Shown here piece after piece: positions 15,027 to 23,449 of a stretch of DNA of 64,000 nucleotides. Source of the DNA: Richelia intracellularis HH01 (lineage in GTDB: Bacteria > Cyanobacteriota > Cyanobacteriia > Cyanobacteriales > Nostocaceae); contig NZ_CAIY01000029.1 of NCBI RefSeq assembly GCF_000350105.1, positions 1 through 64,000 of the forward strand, read 5' to 3'. Under the pieces are notes generated by a model. It saw only the letters and a list, made by a program, of their open reading frames with translations, was not told the DNA's origin and ran no database searches. Each line of letters opens with the position of its first letter. Positions within the stretch are counted from its first letter, which is position 1. Both the position numbers and the translations under genes were made by a program.

Positions 15027-15530
15027 ATGATTAAAGCAGCTTATCTCCAATGTCCAACAGGTATTTCAGGTGATATGTGTTTGGGGGCAATTATCAGTTC
15101 TGGAGTTCCCATAACATATTTAATTAATAAGTTGAACAATTTGGGAATAGCAGCAGAATATAACCTGTGGGCTGAGTTAGTTATGCGTAAGGGGCAACAA
15201 GCTACTCAAGCCCATGTGGAAATTGCCCATAACCACCGAGGGCCACATTCTAGCAGACATCTACCCGAAATTAAGCAGATGATTCTCCAAGCAGACTTAC
15301 CACCAAGGGCTAAAGATTGGAGTTTAAAAGTTTTTCAAAATTTAGCAATTGCTGAAGGTGCTGTCCATGGTATTTCCCCAGAAAAGGTATACTTCCACGA
15401 AATTGGCGCTGTGGATGCCATAGTAGATATTGTAGGTACTTGTGTGGGGTTAGATTTTCTGGGAATTAGTAGCAATCTGCAAGGCTTACCTATGCTTTAT
15501 TGTTCACCCTTACCAACGGGGGGGGGATGA
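15027..15530 (+). CDS. larC: LarC (nickel-pincer cofactor synthesis), N-terminal part, frame broken at G9
   Basis: LarC is the CTP-dependent enzyme that inserts nickel into the pincer cofactor of lactate racemase and related enzymes (former DUF111). This frame encodes the N-terminal half: MIKAAYLQCPTGISGDMCLGAII at the start, a His-rich loop (HVEIAHNHRGPHSSRH), and VYFHEIGAVDAIVDIVGTCVGLD. It ends SPLPTGGG-stop because the 9-G run at 15518-15526 puts a TGA in frame. The rest of the protein continues without loss in the -1 frame (15500-16270). A -1 slip on G-GGG-GGG would give LPTGGGMIKSAHGI, the expected family sequence. larA, larB and larE are not in this window. Confidence 0.9.
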   Translation: MIKAAYLQCPTGISGDMCLGAIISSGVPITYLINKLNNLGIAAEYNLWAELVMRKGQQATQAHVEIAHNHRGPHSSRHLPEIKQMILQADLPPRAKDWSLKVFQNLAIAEGAVHGISPEKVYFHEIGAVDAIVDIVGTCVGLDFLGISSNLQGLPMLYCSPLPTGGG

Positions 15531-16270
15531 TCAAAAGTGCCCATGGAATTATTAGTGTACCTGTACCAGCAGTATTAAAGCTTTGGGAGATGCGGGGTTG
15601 TCCAATATATAGTAATGGTATAGCTAAAGAATTGGTCACACCCACAGGAGCTGCACTCGCTATGACCTTAGCTGTTGAGTTTGGTGAACCACCAAGAATG
15701 ACAATTAGTCAAATTGGCCTGGGTACAGGCCAATTTGATTTGCAAATCTCCAATATTTTGCAACTATGGCTGGGGGAAGTTTCCGAAATTTCTCCAAAGG
15801 CTACTGGCAATCATCTGGAAAATATATCTATTCTGGAAACACAACTTGATGATTTAAATCCCCAAGTTGTTGGTTATGTGTTCGAAGCATTATTTGCTGT
15901 AGGTGCAGTGGATGTCTTTACTCAGCAAATAGGTATGAAAAAATCTCGTCCAGGATGCTTGTTAACTGTTATCTGCTATCCAGAAGATGTTTGTAAATGT
16001 GAGCAGATTTTATTTCGGGAAACCACAACTTTAGGTATTCGTCGTTTCACTCAACAACGTGTTGTATTACGGAGGGAAACTCAAGATGTGAAAACGAAGT
16101 ATGGTACTGTGCGGATAAAATTAGCATGGCAAGGGGAAAAAGAATCAAAAGATATTATAAATATCCAACCGGAATATGAAGACTGTGCAAAACTTGCCCG
16201 TCAAAATAGTCTTGCTTTGAAAGAAATATGGATGCTGGCACTACATCATTGGTATTTAGAACAAAACTAA
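15500..16270 (+). CDS. larC: LarC, C-terminal part (-1 frame)
   Basis: Second half of LarC, open from before the G9 run to TAA at 16270. Real coding begins around GGGMIKSAHGIISVPVPAVLKLWEMRG, followed by NGIAKELVTPTGAALAMTLA, ETQLDDLNPQVVGYVFEALFAVGAVDVF and the C-terminal lobe with KYGTVRIKLAWQ. These match the conserved order in intact LarC proteins, so no coding sequence is missing. The formal TTG at 15500 is unlikely to be a real start. The part is probably translated only by frameshifting from the upstream frame, or not at all. The sequence shows no other decay, which argues that selection acted until recently or still does. Confidence 0.85.
   Translation: MFTLTNGGGMIKSAHGIISVPVPAVLKLWEMRGCPIYSNGIAKELVTPTGAALAMTLAVEFGEPPRMTISQIGLGTGQFDLQISNILQLWLGEVSEISPKATGNHLENISILETQLDDLNPQVVGYVFEALFAVGAVDVFTQQIGMKKSRPGCLLTVICYPEDVCKCEQILFRETTTLGIRRFTQQRVVLRRETQDVKTKYGTVRIKLAWQGEKESKDIINIQPEYEDCAKLARQNSLALKEIWMLALHHWYLEQN
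15518..15526 (+). other. G9 tract: possible -1 slippery site in larC
   Basis: Nine consecutive G. In the upstream frame it reads acG GGG GGG GGA TGA, a classical X-XXY-YYZ heptamer (G GGG GGG) directly before a stop. A -1 slip restores the conserved LarC sequence. One more G in the DNA would also restore it. I see no convincing stimulatory stem-loop just downstream. Confidence 0.6.
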
Positions 16271-16290
16271 TGAGCAAATCACTAATTGCC

Positions 16291-17190
16291 ATGAGCCAGA
16301 AAAGCTTTACTCTGTTTGATTTTAGGGATAACCCTATTTTTTATAGTTAAAATTAAGTTGAGGTTATTGAAGTTGATAGTACTGACTGGTTAATTCTAAT
16401 TATTGCTGCTATTATTAGCTTGTTAGCAAATATTTAGGCTGTATGAGCATGAACCTAGATTATTAAATATTTATATCAATCTATAACATATCATTTATTT
16501 CATTCATATATATTTAAGAACGAATATTGCCAAATACTTACTTGGAAATATTTAGCACTAATATGATCAGATAATTTTGTACTCAAGTGACTGATATTTC
16601 CTTAAGTATTGCTATTCCAGGTTTATTACCAGAGCCACCACTAATGGTAGCAACAGCCTTAATAGTTAGTTGTAATTTTGGTATCTCAATTTACTATGTT
16701 GTCTAGAAGTTCTACTTTCTTTATGGTTGAAGTCGTCAATTTGTTAATTATATTGACTGATATAAATCACTTATTTTTCAATTACCTTCTAAGTGGTAAT
16801 ATACAAAGCAAAACTAACAAAATCGCTACAGAACCTTTTGTTGAATAACCCCACAAATTTAAGACATTATCCTATTATTCCCTTATTAGGAGAATTAGGT
16901 TTAGTCTGTCTAACAGTGCTTTCCTACTGATTATACGTATCCTTAAACCTTTACATTATCAACAAATATGTTTAATTATTACCACTTTGAATTTGTGCTG
17001 GTTACTTAGGAAGCACCTAGCGGTTTAGGAGTATTTAAAGCAACTTTAATTAAGTAACTTACACAGTTATTTCCCCTTGTTAAGTAAGGAAAAGTATTAA
17101 TAACCAGTCTAACTTCCTGGTTTATTAGGGTGTGTTTGGCACAGTTAAGTATTCTATAACAGACCTTGTTATTACAGTAGCAAAAGATAT
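16291..17190 (+). pseudogene. Decayed UPF0104 (lysylphosphatidylglycerol synthase TM-region) gene
   Basis: Starts from a possible ATG at 16291 just after larC. Protein-like pieces in correct family order are scattered over frames with many stops: DWLILIIAAIISLLAN, TNIAKYLLGNI, SIAIPGLLPEPPLMVATALIVS, YPIIPLLGELGLVCL, EAPSGLGVFKATLIK and LTQLFPL. These resemble the YbhN/UPF0104 integral membrane family (for example the APGGLGVFEAT motif). Several stops and at least three frame changes rule out a functional product. It probably formed an operon with larC; a terminator-like hairpin follows at 17557. Confidence 0.75.
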
Positions 17191-17733
17191 AAGTACTGGT
17201 AGAGGTCTAAGGACTATTTTTATAGTGCAAGTTAGAATTAAATACATAATTTTCAGTTTTCTTGAAGAGAAAATCATAGGAGAATAATATTTTAATAAGT
17301 TTATGACAACTGCTAATAACTACATACCCAGTAAATATTATGTGCACCAGCCAACATTCCTAATTTAGGAATGTTTCAATGGTATATATGCAGTAGTAGT
17401 AATCGCGTTAGATTCAACTGCCACTGATGCCTGTAAGTATGTTATCTTTATCTTTCAACAAATACTCTCAACACTTTCTATAGTCAAAATATAGTAAATT
17501 TCTATAGCAAATTTCTGTTATATATGACCTGAGATTTTAGCATTATCCAATAACGCAGAAATAAGGTTTTGAAATTAAACCTTATTTCTTTTAAATCTAA
17601 AAGCTTTCTACAGCAAAGATTTTAGAGGACAATCTCGGATTGTATATTACACTAAACTAATATTGTATTAGTTATATGGGTTGAGGGAAATAAAAGAATA
17701 ATTTCACTGTTAAAACCTACCCATATCTCAAGT
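17191..17733. other. Region between the UPF0104 relic and prxQ
   Basis: No supported gene. It contains a perfect 11-bp inverted repeat with 1-nt loop at 17353-17375 (AACATTCCTAA/TTAGGAATGTT) and the terminator-like hairpin at 17557-17592. Confidence 0.6.
17557..17592 (+). terminator. Intrinsic-type terminator
   Basis: Perfect 13-bp stem (AGAAATAAGGTTT / AAACCTTATTTCT), 7-nt loop, then TTTT. Oriented to end the larC-UPF0104 transcription unit from the left; it could also catch prxQ transcripts coming from the right. Confidence 0.6.
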
Positions 17734-18171
17734 TTATAATCCCAACACTGCCAAAACATCGCTAGCATGAGTAGATGTATTTACACTAGAATCAACATGG
17801 ATAATCTTACCATTACCATCAATGATATAGGTAACACGCTTAGCATAACCCCCACCATCAACATCATAAGCCTTAATCAGTTTTTGCTCTGTATCTGCCA
17901 AAAGAGGAAAAGTTAGGTTGTACTTTTGGGTGAATACTTTATGGGAATCTTCATCATCTGAACTTACCCCTAATATTACCACATTTTTATTTTTATATTT
18001 TTCTATGGCATCACGAAAACTACAAGCCTGCTTGGTACATCCTGGAGTATCATCTTTCGGATAGAAGTATAAAACTATGGTTTTACCTTTGAAATCAATT
18101 AGTGAAACGGTATTGCCATCGGTATCTTTTACGGTAAATGCAGGTGCATCTGTACCAACACTTAAAGGCAT
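17734..18171 (-). CDS. prxQ: Peroxiredoxin, PrxQ/BCP type
   Basis: Thiol peroxidase that reduces hydrogen peroxide and alkyl hydroperoxides using thioredoxin. The 145-residue protein has the BCP/PrxQ signature DDTPGCTKQACSFRD: peroxidatic Cys45 and resolving Cys50 spaced by four residues, the 2-Cys arrangement of this subclass. FYPKDDTPGC and LGVSSDDEDSH are in place and FPLLADTEQKL follows. No signal peptide is seen. A strong Shine-Dalgarno (AGGAAGGAAA) precedes the ATG. The gene is single, with long non-coding DNA on both sides, and intact. Confidence 0.95.
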   Translation of the reverse strand: MPLSVGTDAPAFTVKDTDGNTVSLIDFKGKTIVLYFYPKDDTPGCTKQACSFRDAIEKYKNKNVVILGVSSDDEDSHKVFTQKYNLTFPLLADTEQKLIKAYDVDGGGYAKRVTYIIDGNGKIIHVDSSVNTSTHASDVLAVLGL

Positions 18172-18271
18172 AATTTTCCTTCCTGTAATATATTTGGTCT
18201 TAAGTATTTATCTGAAATTATTGATGCACTTGTGATTCTACAATAATTTATGGTAACTACCCAAGTAAAGC

Positions 18272-18319
18272 TGTAATGAATATCTTATGAATTAAAGAAT
18301 TCATAAGATATTCATTACA
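18272..18319. repeat. Perfect 22-bp inverted repeat, 4-nt loop
   Basis: Left arm 18272-18293 (TGTAATGAATATC...), loop AAAG, right arm 18298-18319; every base pairs. It lies 100 bp upstream of prxQ, so it is not a 3' terminator of any called gene. Confidence 0.92.
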
Positions 18320-18954
18320 TTCAATTCAGTCTAGAAGAATCAATATAAAAAAATACCAAGCTTGCTTTGAATAAGTTATCAAAAATTTTCAATTCTATCC
18401 TGACTTTGCTTTGCAAAGTAATTGAGTATAAGCTAACAAAATTCAGTTTTATTTTGATGTTAGATCTGGAAAGCCAAACATCAATATATAGAATTTATAG
18501 CTTTATTACTTTGCTATAGTATCACCAATTGTTTACAAATATTGCTAATGGCCATTCTCCCTATATAAATATAGCTCTAATAACTTCTACTTGTAATAGG
18601 GTTAATAACTAATGAAAAACTCAATCTAGTTATTAGAATAGCCAAAAAATACAACCATATTTCTATCTTTGAGATTATAAAAAAATATCTTTTTCTCATA
18701 AGCTATAAGTATGTTGTTTTTTAATAGTCATACTTAAGTTTATTCATAAATACAAGTGGATTGTTATATATTATTTTTCATAACTCCTTGAAAATATTCA
18801 TGATTGATTAAGTTTGATCATTCATAAAATATATGTTTCTTGTAGATAAGATAATTTTTGTTGCTGCAGAAAAAATTAATAATAAACTAGTTAATAAATA
18901 TTTTTTTGTTTATTAAAACAAATTTTAATAAGGTAGATTGATACCCATGAATTT

Positions 18955-19000
18955 ATTTTTAGCTTATTCAGCCTATGAATTCAGTGAATAAGCTAAAAAT
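18955..19000. repeat. Perfect 16-bp inverted repeat, 14-nt loop
   Basis: Arms ATTTTTAGCTTATTCA and TGAATAAGCTAAAAAT. Located in the non-coding spacer, far from gene ends. Confidence 0.85.
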
Positions 19001-19687
19001 GATTTATATTAACTAATATTTATTTGTAAAATACTATTTATATTAATATTTAGAATATATTTTTATTTGAGATTTTTTTAATATAAATAAATGCTATTAA
19101 TAGTAGCATTCAATAATCCCGAAAACAATATCTGGGTATTATAATATATAAGTGAATACTATCCATATGGTAATAGTTTTTTTGCTATCTTATCACCTAA
19201 TTCTACTACCTAGATTGCTGCTAACTTATAATAGAACGATTAACCGATATCAACTGATATTAAAAGTCAAGTATTAAGCTTGATTTGCATCTTTATTCAT
19301 AAACCTACCTCATGATAGAATCACTATATAATAGATACAATAAAAATTATTTTTGTTTCCATTTTGATTGATAAGGCTAATCAACTGTAGAATTATATTG
19401 AAAGTAAGAAGATTGGGCTATAGCAACTACTTATTCTAATTACCTAAATTATAGTTTGGCTTTTCAGGTATTAATGTGATTCGCCCTTGTAACAATGTCC
19501 AGAATAATCAAATTTCGCTATATGGATGATGTTCGACTGGATAAATATTTAGAGTATGGATATGATAAAAAGACTTGAAAGAAAATCCATAGGTTTCATC
19601 TTTTCATTGGTATATCTAATTGTCTCCATCAAATTATTATAAAAACAAAAAGTTAAAGCTAAACCTAAAACCAATAGTATTTAAAGT

Positions 19688-20452
19688 ATGAAAGCAATTA
19701 TGGTAGTGGGAACTACATCCCATGCAGGTAAATCACTTATAAGTACAGCTATTTGCCGAATTTTGTCAAAGCGTGGTTGGCAAGTAGCTCCCTTCAAGGG
19801 GCAAAATATGGCTTTGAATGCCTATGTAACCCCTAATGGCGGAGAAATTGGTTATGCGCAGGCAGTACAAGCTTGGGCAGCGGGGGTAGTCCCCCAGGTG
19901 GAAATGAACCCAATTTTGCTTAAGCCTCAAGGTGATATGACTTCTCAGGTAATCATAAGAGGCAAGTATGTAGATCAGGTAAGTGCAAGTGCTTATTATA
20001 AACAATATTTTGAGGTGGGTTGGCAAGCAATTGAGGAATCCCTGAAATATTTGGGCTCAGAGTATGATTTGTTGGTATGTGAGGGAGCTGGAAGTCCAGC
20101 AGAAATAAACCTAAAACAACGAGATTTAACGAATATGAGAGTGGCAAAGCATTTGAAGGCTGCTACCATATTAGTAGTTGATATTGATCGTGGTGGTGCA
20201 TTTGCTCATGTAGTGGGGACTCTAGAATTATTAGATTTAGAAGAACGAGAATTAATTAAAGGGATTGTAATTAACAAATTTCGAGGACAGAGATCACTTT
20301 TACAATCAGGGATAAAATGGCTGGAAGATTATACTGGTATTCCCGTATTAGGAATAATTCCGTACTTAGAACATCCATTTCCTGCAGAAGACTCTCTAGA
20401 TTTATTGGGATATAAACCAAAAAAAGCCAACAAGAAATTAAAATTAGTGTGA
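19688..20452 (+). CDS. cobQ: Cobyric acid synthase, N-terminal part, frame broken at A7
   Basis: CobQ/CbiP amidates four side chains of the corrin ring in cobalamin (in cyanobacteria, pseudocobalamin) synthesis. This frame covers the ATP-dependent dethiobiotin-synthetase-like half: P-loop GTTSHAGKS at about 8-16, FKGQNMALNAYVT, EGAGSPAEINL and VVDIDRGGAFAHVVGTLELL. After YKPKK the A7 run at 20419-20425 is followed by a non-conserved tail (ANKKLKLV) and TGA. A -1 slip in the A7 run gives KKSQQEIKISVIRLPR, the sequence expected at this linker. The next frame overlaps by four bases (GTGA). Confidence 0.92.
   Translation: MKAIMVVGTTSHAGKSLISTAICRILSKRGWQVAPFKGQNMALNAYVTPNGGEIGYAQAVQAWAAGVVPQVEMNPILLKPQGDMTSQVIIRGKYVDQVSASAYYKQYFEVGWQAIEESLKYLGSEYDLLVCEGAGSPAEINLKQRDLTNMRVAKHLKAATILVVDIDRGGAFAHVVGTLELLDLEERELIKGIVINKFRGQRSLLQSGIKWLEDYTGIPVLGIIPYLEHPFPAEDSLDLLGYKPKKANKKLKLV
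20419..20425 (+). other. A7 tract at the cobQ frame break
   Basis: Seven A read as cca-aaa-aaa-gcc in the upstream frame. One extra A, or a -1 slip on AAA, restores the reading frame of the C-terminal half. Confidence 0.7.
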
Positions 20453-21168
20453 TTCGCTTGCCCAGGATTTCTAATTTCACCGACTTTGACCCTCTGGAAT
20501 CAGAGCCTAGTGTTGGAATTAACTATGTGAATCCCAAAAACGACTTGGGCCGTCCCGATGCCGTTATTATACCAGGGACTAAAACATCTATCCTTGATTT
20601 ACTCTTTTTGCAAAAAACTGGTATGGCAGAGGCAATTCATAACTATGCTATTGGTGGCGGTACAGTATTAGGTATTTGTGGTGGTTATCAAATACTAGGC
20701 CAAATGGTTGCTGATCCTGAAGGATTTGAAGGACATGCTGGTAGATATCAAGGACTTGGATTATTACCCATCAAAACTGTTATTACTGGACAAAAAGTTG
20801 CTCGTCAACGTCAAGTCACATCAAATTATCCACAGATGGGTCTACCCATAAATGGGTTTGAAATTCATCAGGGAAGATCGCGTGTAGAAATAACGGCTAT
20901 GGGTACGGAGAAACAAGAATATCAACCTTTATTTGATGACATAAATTTGGGTTTGGTAGATAAATGCCAATCAGTTTGGGGTACCTATCTCCATGGTATA
21001 TTTGACAATGGACCTTGGCGAAGGGCTTGGCTGAACCGCTTACGTCAACAAAGGGGTTTACAATCGTTACCCACTGGTGTAGGTAATTATGAGGAACAAA
21101 GAGAACAAATTTTAGATGCTATTGCCAATGATGTAGAACAGCATTTAGACTTAACCTCATTGTTATAG
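20449..21168 (+). CDS. cobQ: Cobyric acid synthase, C-terminal glutaminase part (-1 frame)
   Basis: Class I glutamine amidotransferase half of CobQ. Seen: IRLPRISNFTDFDPLE at the start, IIPGTKTSILDL, the nucleophile Cys in GICGGYQILG (about residue 76), GFEIHQGRS and the catalytic His in GTYLHGIFDN. It runs to the normal family C-terminus. The GTG at 20449 overlaps the TGA of the upstream frame (GTGA), so coupled re-initiation could yield two separate subunits. Alternatively slippage at the A7 tract gives the fused enzyme. In intact homologues both halves are one chain. The coding is otherwise undamaged. Confidence 0.9.
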   Translation: MIRLPRISNFTDFDPLESEPSVGINYVNPKNDLGRPDAVIIPGTKTSILDLLFLQKTGMAEAIHNYAIGGGTVLGICGGYQILGQMVADPEGFEGHAGRYQGLGLLPIKTVITGQKVARQRQVTSNYPQMGLPINGFEIHQGRSRVEITAMGTEKQEYQPLFDDINLGLVDKCQSVWGTYLHGIFDNGPWRRAWLNRLRQQRGLQSLPTGVGNYEEQREQILDAIANDVEQHLDLTSLL

Positions 21169-21201
21169 TCTAAATGCTGTTATAGTTAGCGACCACTTAA
21201 T

Positions 21202-21441
21202 ATGAGTGTTGTTATTCATTTTTTACCGGATGATATTACTGTAGAGGCTGAAGTTGGGGAATCTATACTCGATGTTGCCGAACGTGCTGGCATGTTTATT
21301 CCTACTGGCTGCCTGATGGGTTCTTGTCATGCCTGTACTGTCGAACTAGAAGATGGAGACTTAATCCGTGCTTGTATTAGTTCTGTAAATCCAGGAAAAC
21401 AAGAACTCACCATTAATTTGCTTAGTGATCCCACATGGTAG
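21202..21441 (+). CDS. Small 2Fe-2S ferredoxin-like protein
   Basis: A 79-residue ferredoxin-fold protein, MSVVIHFLPDDITVEAEVGESILDVAERAG, with cysteines in TGCLMGSCHACTVE and a fourth in IRAC. The first three match the plant-type CX4CX2C pattern, but the fourth follows after only 12 residues instead of about 29, as in compact cyanobacterial 2Fe-2S proteins. It probably carries electrons in the cytoplasm; the partner is unknown. It starts 33 bp after cobQ on the same strand, so co-transcription is likely. Convergent with the SRPBCC gene. Confidence 0.85.
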   Translation: MSVVIHFLPDDITVEAEVGESILDVAERAGMFIPTGCLMGSCHACTVELEDGDLIRACISSVNPGKQELTINLLSDPTW

Positions 21442-21456
21442 TACTTAGAGATGGGA

Positions 21457-21924
21457 TTAGGATTTTATATCCTTGCTTTTTATCTGGGATTGTATCTGTA
21501 AAGCATATTCCCTAAAGCGATTCATGTCAGCTTGAATAGTCGACTTTACCATATTGCCCAAGAATAAGTTGTCCATAACTTTCCCTAAAATACCAGGAAT
21601 AGCATAAGCAACAGTCAATTTTATAGTACTGCTACCATGACGATCATAAAAACGTATAGCCCCACGATTGGGCAGTCCATCAATAGATTCCCACTCAATT
21701 ATTTGGCGAGGAATTACTCTGAGCATTCTGGATTTCCAATCAAATTTCCAAATCCCACTTTTAAGAGTCCAAACAGATATCTCAGGGTTATCTGTTTGGA
21801 TTTTGACTGCATCAATCCACTTCATCCACTTAGGCATTTGCTCTAAGTCGGACCAGAGATTCCATACGTAATCAATGGGGATTTCTACTTGTACTTGTAC
21901 ACTATGTTCTAACCAATCAGACAT
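21457..21924 (-). CDS. SRPBCC / START-like (COQ10-type) family protein
   Basis: A 155-residue member of the SRPBCC hydrophobic-ligand-binding superfamily. It begins MSDWLEHSVQVQVEIPIDYVWNLWSDLEQMPKWMKWIDAV, the first strand and helix of the fold, with WTLKSGIWKFDWKSR, RQIIEWESIDGLPNRGAIRFY and STIKLTVAYAIPG following, and a long C-terminal helix. The ligand is unknown. It lies 82 bp downstream of crtQ on the same strand, an arrangement typical of cyanobacteria, so a link with carotenoid or other isoprenoid metabolism is plausible but unproven. Confidence 0.88.
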   Translation of the reverse strand: MSDWLEHSVQVQVEIPIDYVWNLWSDLEQMPKWMKWIDAVKIQTDNPEISVWTLKSGIWKFDWKSRMLRVIPRQIIEWESIDGLPNRGAIRFYDRHGSSTIKLTVAYAIPGILGKVMDNLFLGNMVKSTIQADMNRFREYALQIQSQIKSKDIKS

Positions 21925-22006
21925 TTGGATTTAAAATTCATGTTTATGTATTTGGGTGACTGTGGTTGGGTAAAAGCCTATATGAAATTCAGTACAGAGT
22001 ATTAAA

Positions 22007-23449
22007 CTATAATTCTTGTTGCATATTTTCTAAAATTTCCTTAGCTGCCTTTCTTCCAGAAATTGTTGCCCCTTCCATACTATCAATGTAATCTTGCTGT
22101 GTGTAACTCCCAGCTAAAAAGAAGTTTGCCACAGGTGTTTTTTGTCGGGGACGAAAAATGTCCATTCCTGGTGCCTCACGATATAAAGATTGGGCTAATT
22201 TCACCACACTATACCAAGTCATGTTCAATTCTTGGGATGAAGGGAATAGTTTGTGTACTTGCCTTAGAACATGTTGAGCAATTTCCTCATTTTTTTTCTT
22301 AATAAATGGATCTCCTGGTGTCAAAACTAACTGTAGTAGGGAACCTTCACCCGGGCGATAATAATCCGCAGGACTGGTTAAAGCCAAATCTGCAAAACAG
22401 GAAAAATCTGCATCCGCAGTATATAGCAAATTATCAATTCCTGCTGCATGGTCTAGTTGTTTAAGCTTGTGTCGATTTTGTAGTTCTGTTACCCAGCCAT
22501 CAAAACGCAACTGCACAGTTGCGACAGGTACAGCTTCCAACTTATAGATGTTATCTAATTCCGGCCATTGTCGCCACTCCTGGGGTAGAAGACGCTGAAT
22601 ACCAGCAATGTCACAAGCTGCAACATAAGCATCAGAAGTAATACTTTCTTCCTCATGCCCTTTTGCTACAATCATTGATGTTACTTCAATCTGTTGACCT
22701 TGTTGATGAAACTGAATTCGGCGGATCTGACGACTAGTATAAATTTTTACGCCTCTAAGTTCCAAATATTTTAGAATGGGTTTGTGTAAATATTCGTAGG
22801 GAGATCCTTCCAGCATCCGCAATATAGAAGCTTCTGTTCTAGCAGAAAATAGCTGGAAAATTGTTAACATACAGCGGGCAGAAATGTTTTCACAATCGAT
22901 AAAGCCAAGAGCATAAGCAATAGGATTCCACATCCGCTTTATACTGCCGTTATTTCCACCATGACTACGAAACCAATCCGCAAAGCTGATTTTATCCAAA
23001 TTACGAATAGTTTTCATAGCCCCATCAAAGTCAACTAATCCCCTTACTATTGGGCTAGTAGCAAGTGCTAGAGCATTTTGAACTTTATCTTGCAAGGATA
23101 ATTGAGAGGTAGTAAAAAAAGCCTTTAAACCATTGAAAGGTGCACCAGTAAAAAAGCGGAAATCCAAATGACCAACTTGCCCCCCTTGATTTATGAAGGT
23201 GTGAGCATGTTCTTTCAAGCGTAAATTATCTAATGCTCCAACTTTTTTCATCAAGTCAAATAGGTTGTAGTAGCAACCAAAAAAAACGTGTAATCCCATC
23301 TCAATATGGTTGCCATCATCTAGCCAGCTACCAACTTTACCACCAACAAAAGGTCGAGATTCAAAAATCTGAACCTCACAACCAGCATCAGCCAAATATA
23401 CAGCTGTTGATAGTCCAGCTAGTCCAGCACCTACAATTGCAACGCGCAT
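22007..23449 (-). CDS. crtQ: Zeta-carotene desaturase (CrtQ/ZDS)
   Basis: FAD-dependent desaturase converting 9,9'-di-cis-zeta-carotene to lycopene precursors (prolycopene in the plant-type pathway). The 480-residue protein begins [23 protein letters not shown] with the dinucleotide-binding GAGLAGLS, then [26 protein letters not shown], and ends with [27 protein letters not shown], the C-terminal FAD motif. Length is typical. Shine-Dalgarno AGGGGG lies 7 bp before the ATG. It contains two eight-base A/T runs (22290-22297 and 23279-23286) in the correct frame, a useful contrast to the broken genes nearby. Likely co-transcribed with the SRPBCC gene. Confidence 0.96.
   Translation of the reverse strand: MRVAIVGAGLAGLSTAVYLADAGCEVQIFESRPFVGGKVGSWLDDGNHIEMGLHVFFGCYYNLFDLMKKVGALDNLRLKEHAHTFINQGGQVGHLDFRFFTGAPFNGLKAFFTTSQLSLQDKVQNALALATSPIVRGLVDFDGAMKTIRNLDKISFADWFRSHGGNNGSIKRMWNPIAYALGFIDCENISARCMLTIFQLFSARTEASILRMLEGSPYEYLHKPILKYLELRGVKIYTSRQIRRIQFHQQGQQIEVTSMIVAKGHEEESITSDAYVAACDIAGIQRLLPQEWRQWPELDNIYKLEAVPVATVQLRFDGWVTELQNRHKLKQLDHAAGIDNLLYTADADFSCFADLALTSPADYYRPGEGSLLQLVLTPGDPFIKKKNEEIAQHVLRQVHKLFPSSQELNMTWYSVVKLAQSLYREAPGMDIFRPRQKTPVANFFLAGSYTQQDYIDSMEGATISGRKAAKEILENMQQEL

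Larger units (their letters stand above)
18172..19687. other. 1.5-kb non-coding stretch upstream of prxQ and cobQ
   Basis: Shared upstream region of the divergent prxQ and cobQ genes. No gene seen. It holds two large inverted repeats (18272-18319 and 18955-19000). A 27-codon frame from 19497 (MSRIIKFRYMDDVRLDKYL...) is unrecognised and not called. Confidence 0.55.

Noticed and set aside
20440-20452. Slippery heptamer directly at the cobQ stop
   Set aside because: The codons before the TGA (aaa tta gtg) do not form an X-XXY-YYZ site; the A7 run 25 bases upstream explains the conserved sequence better.
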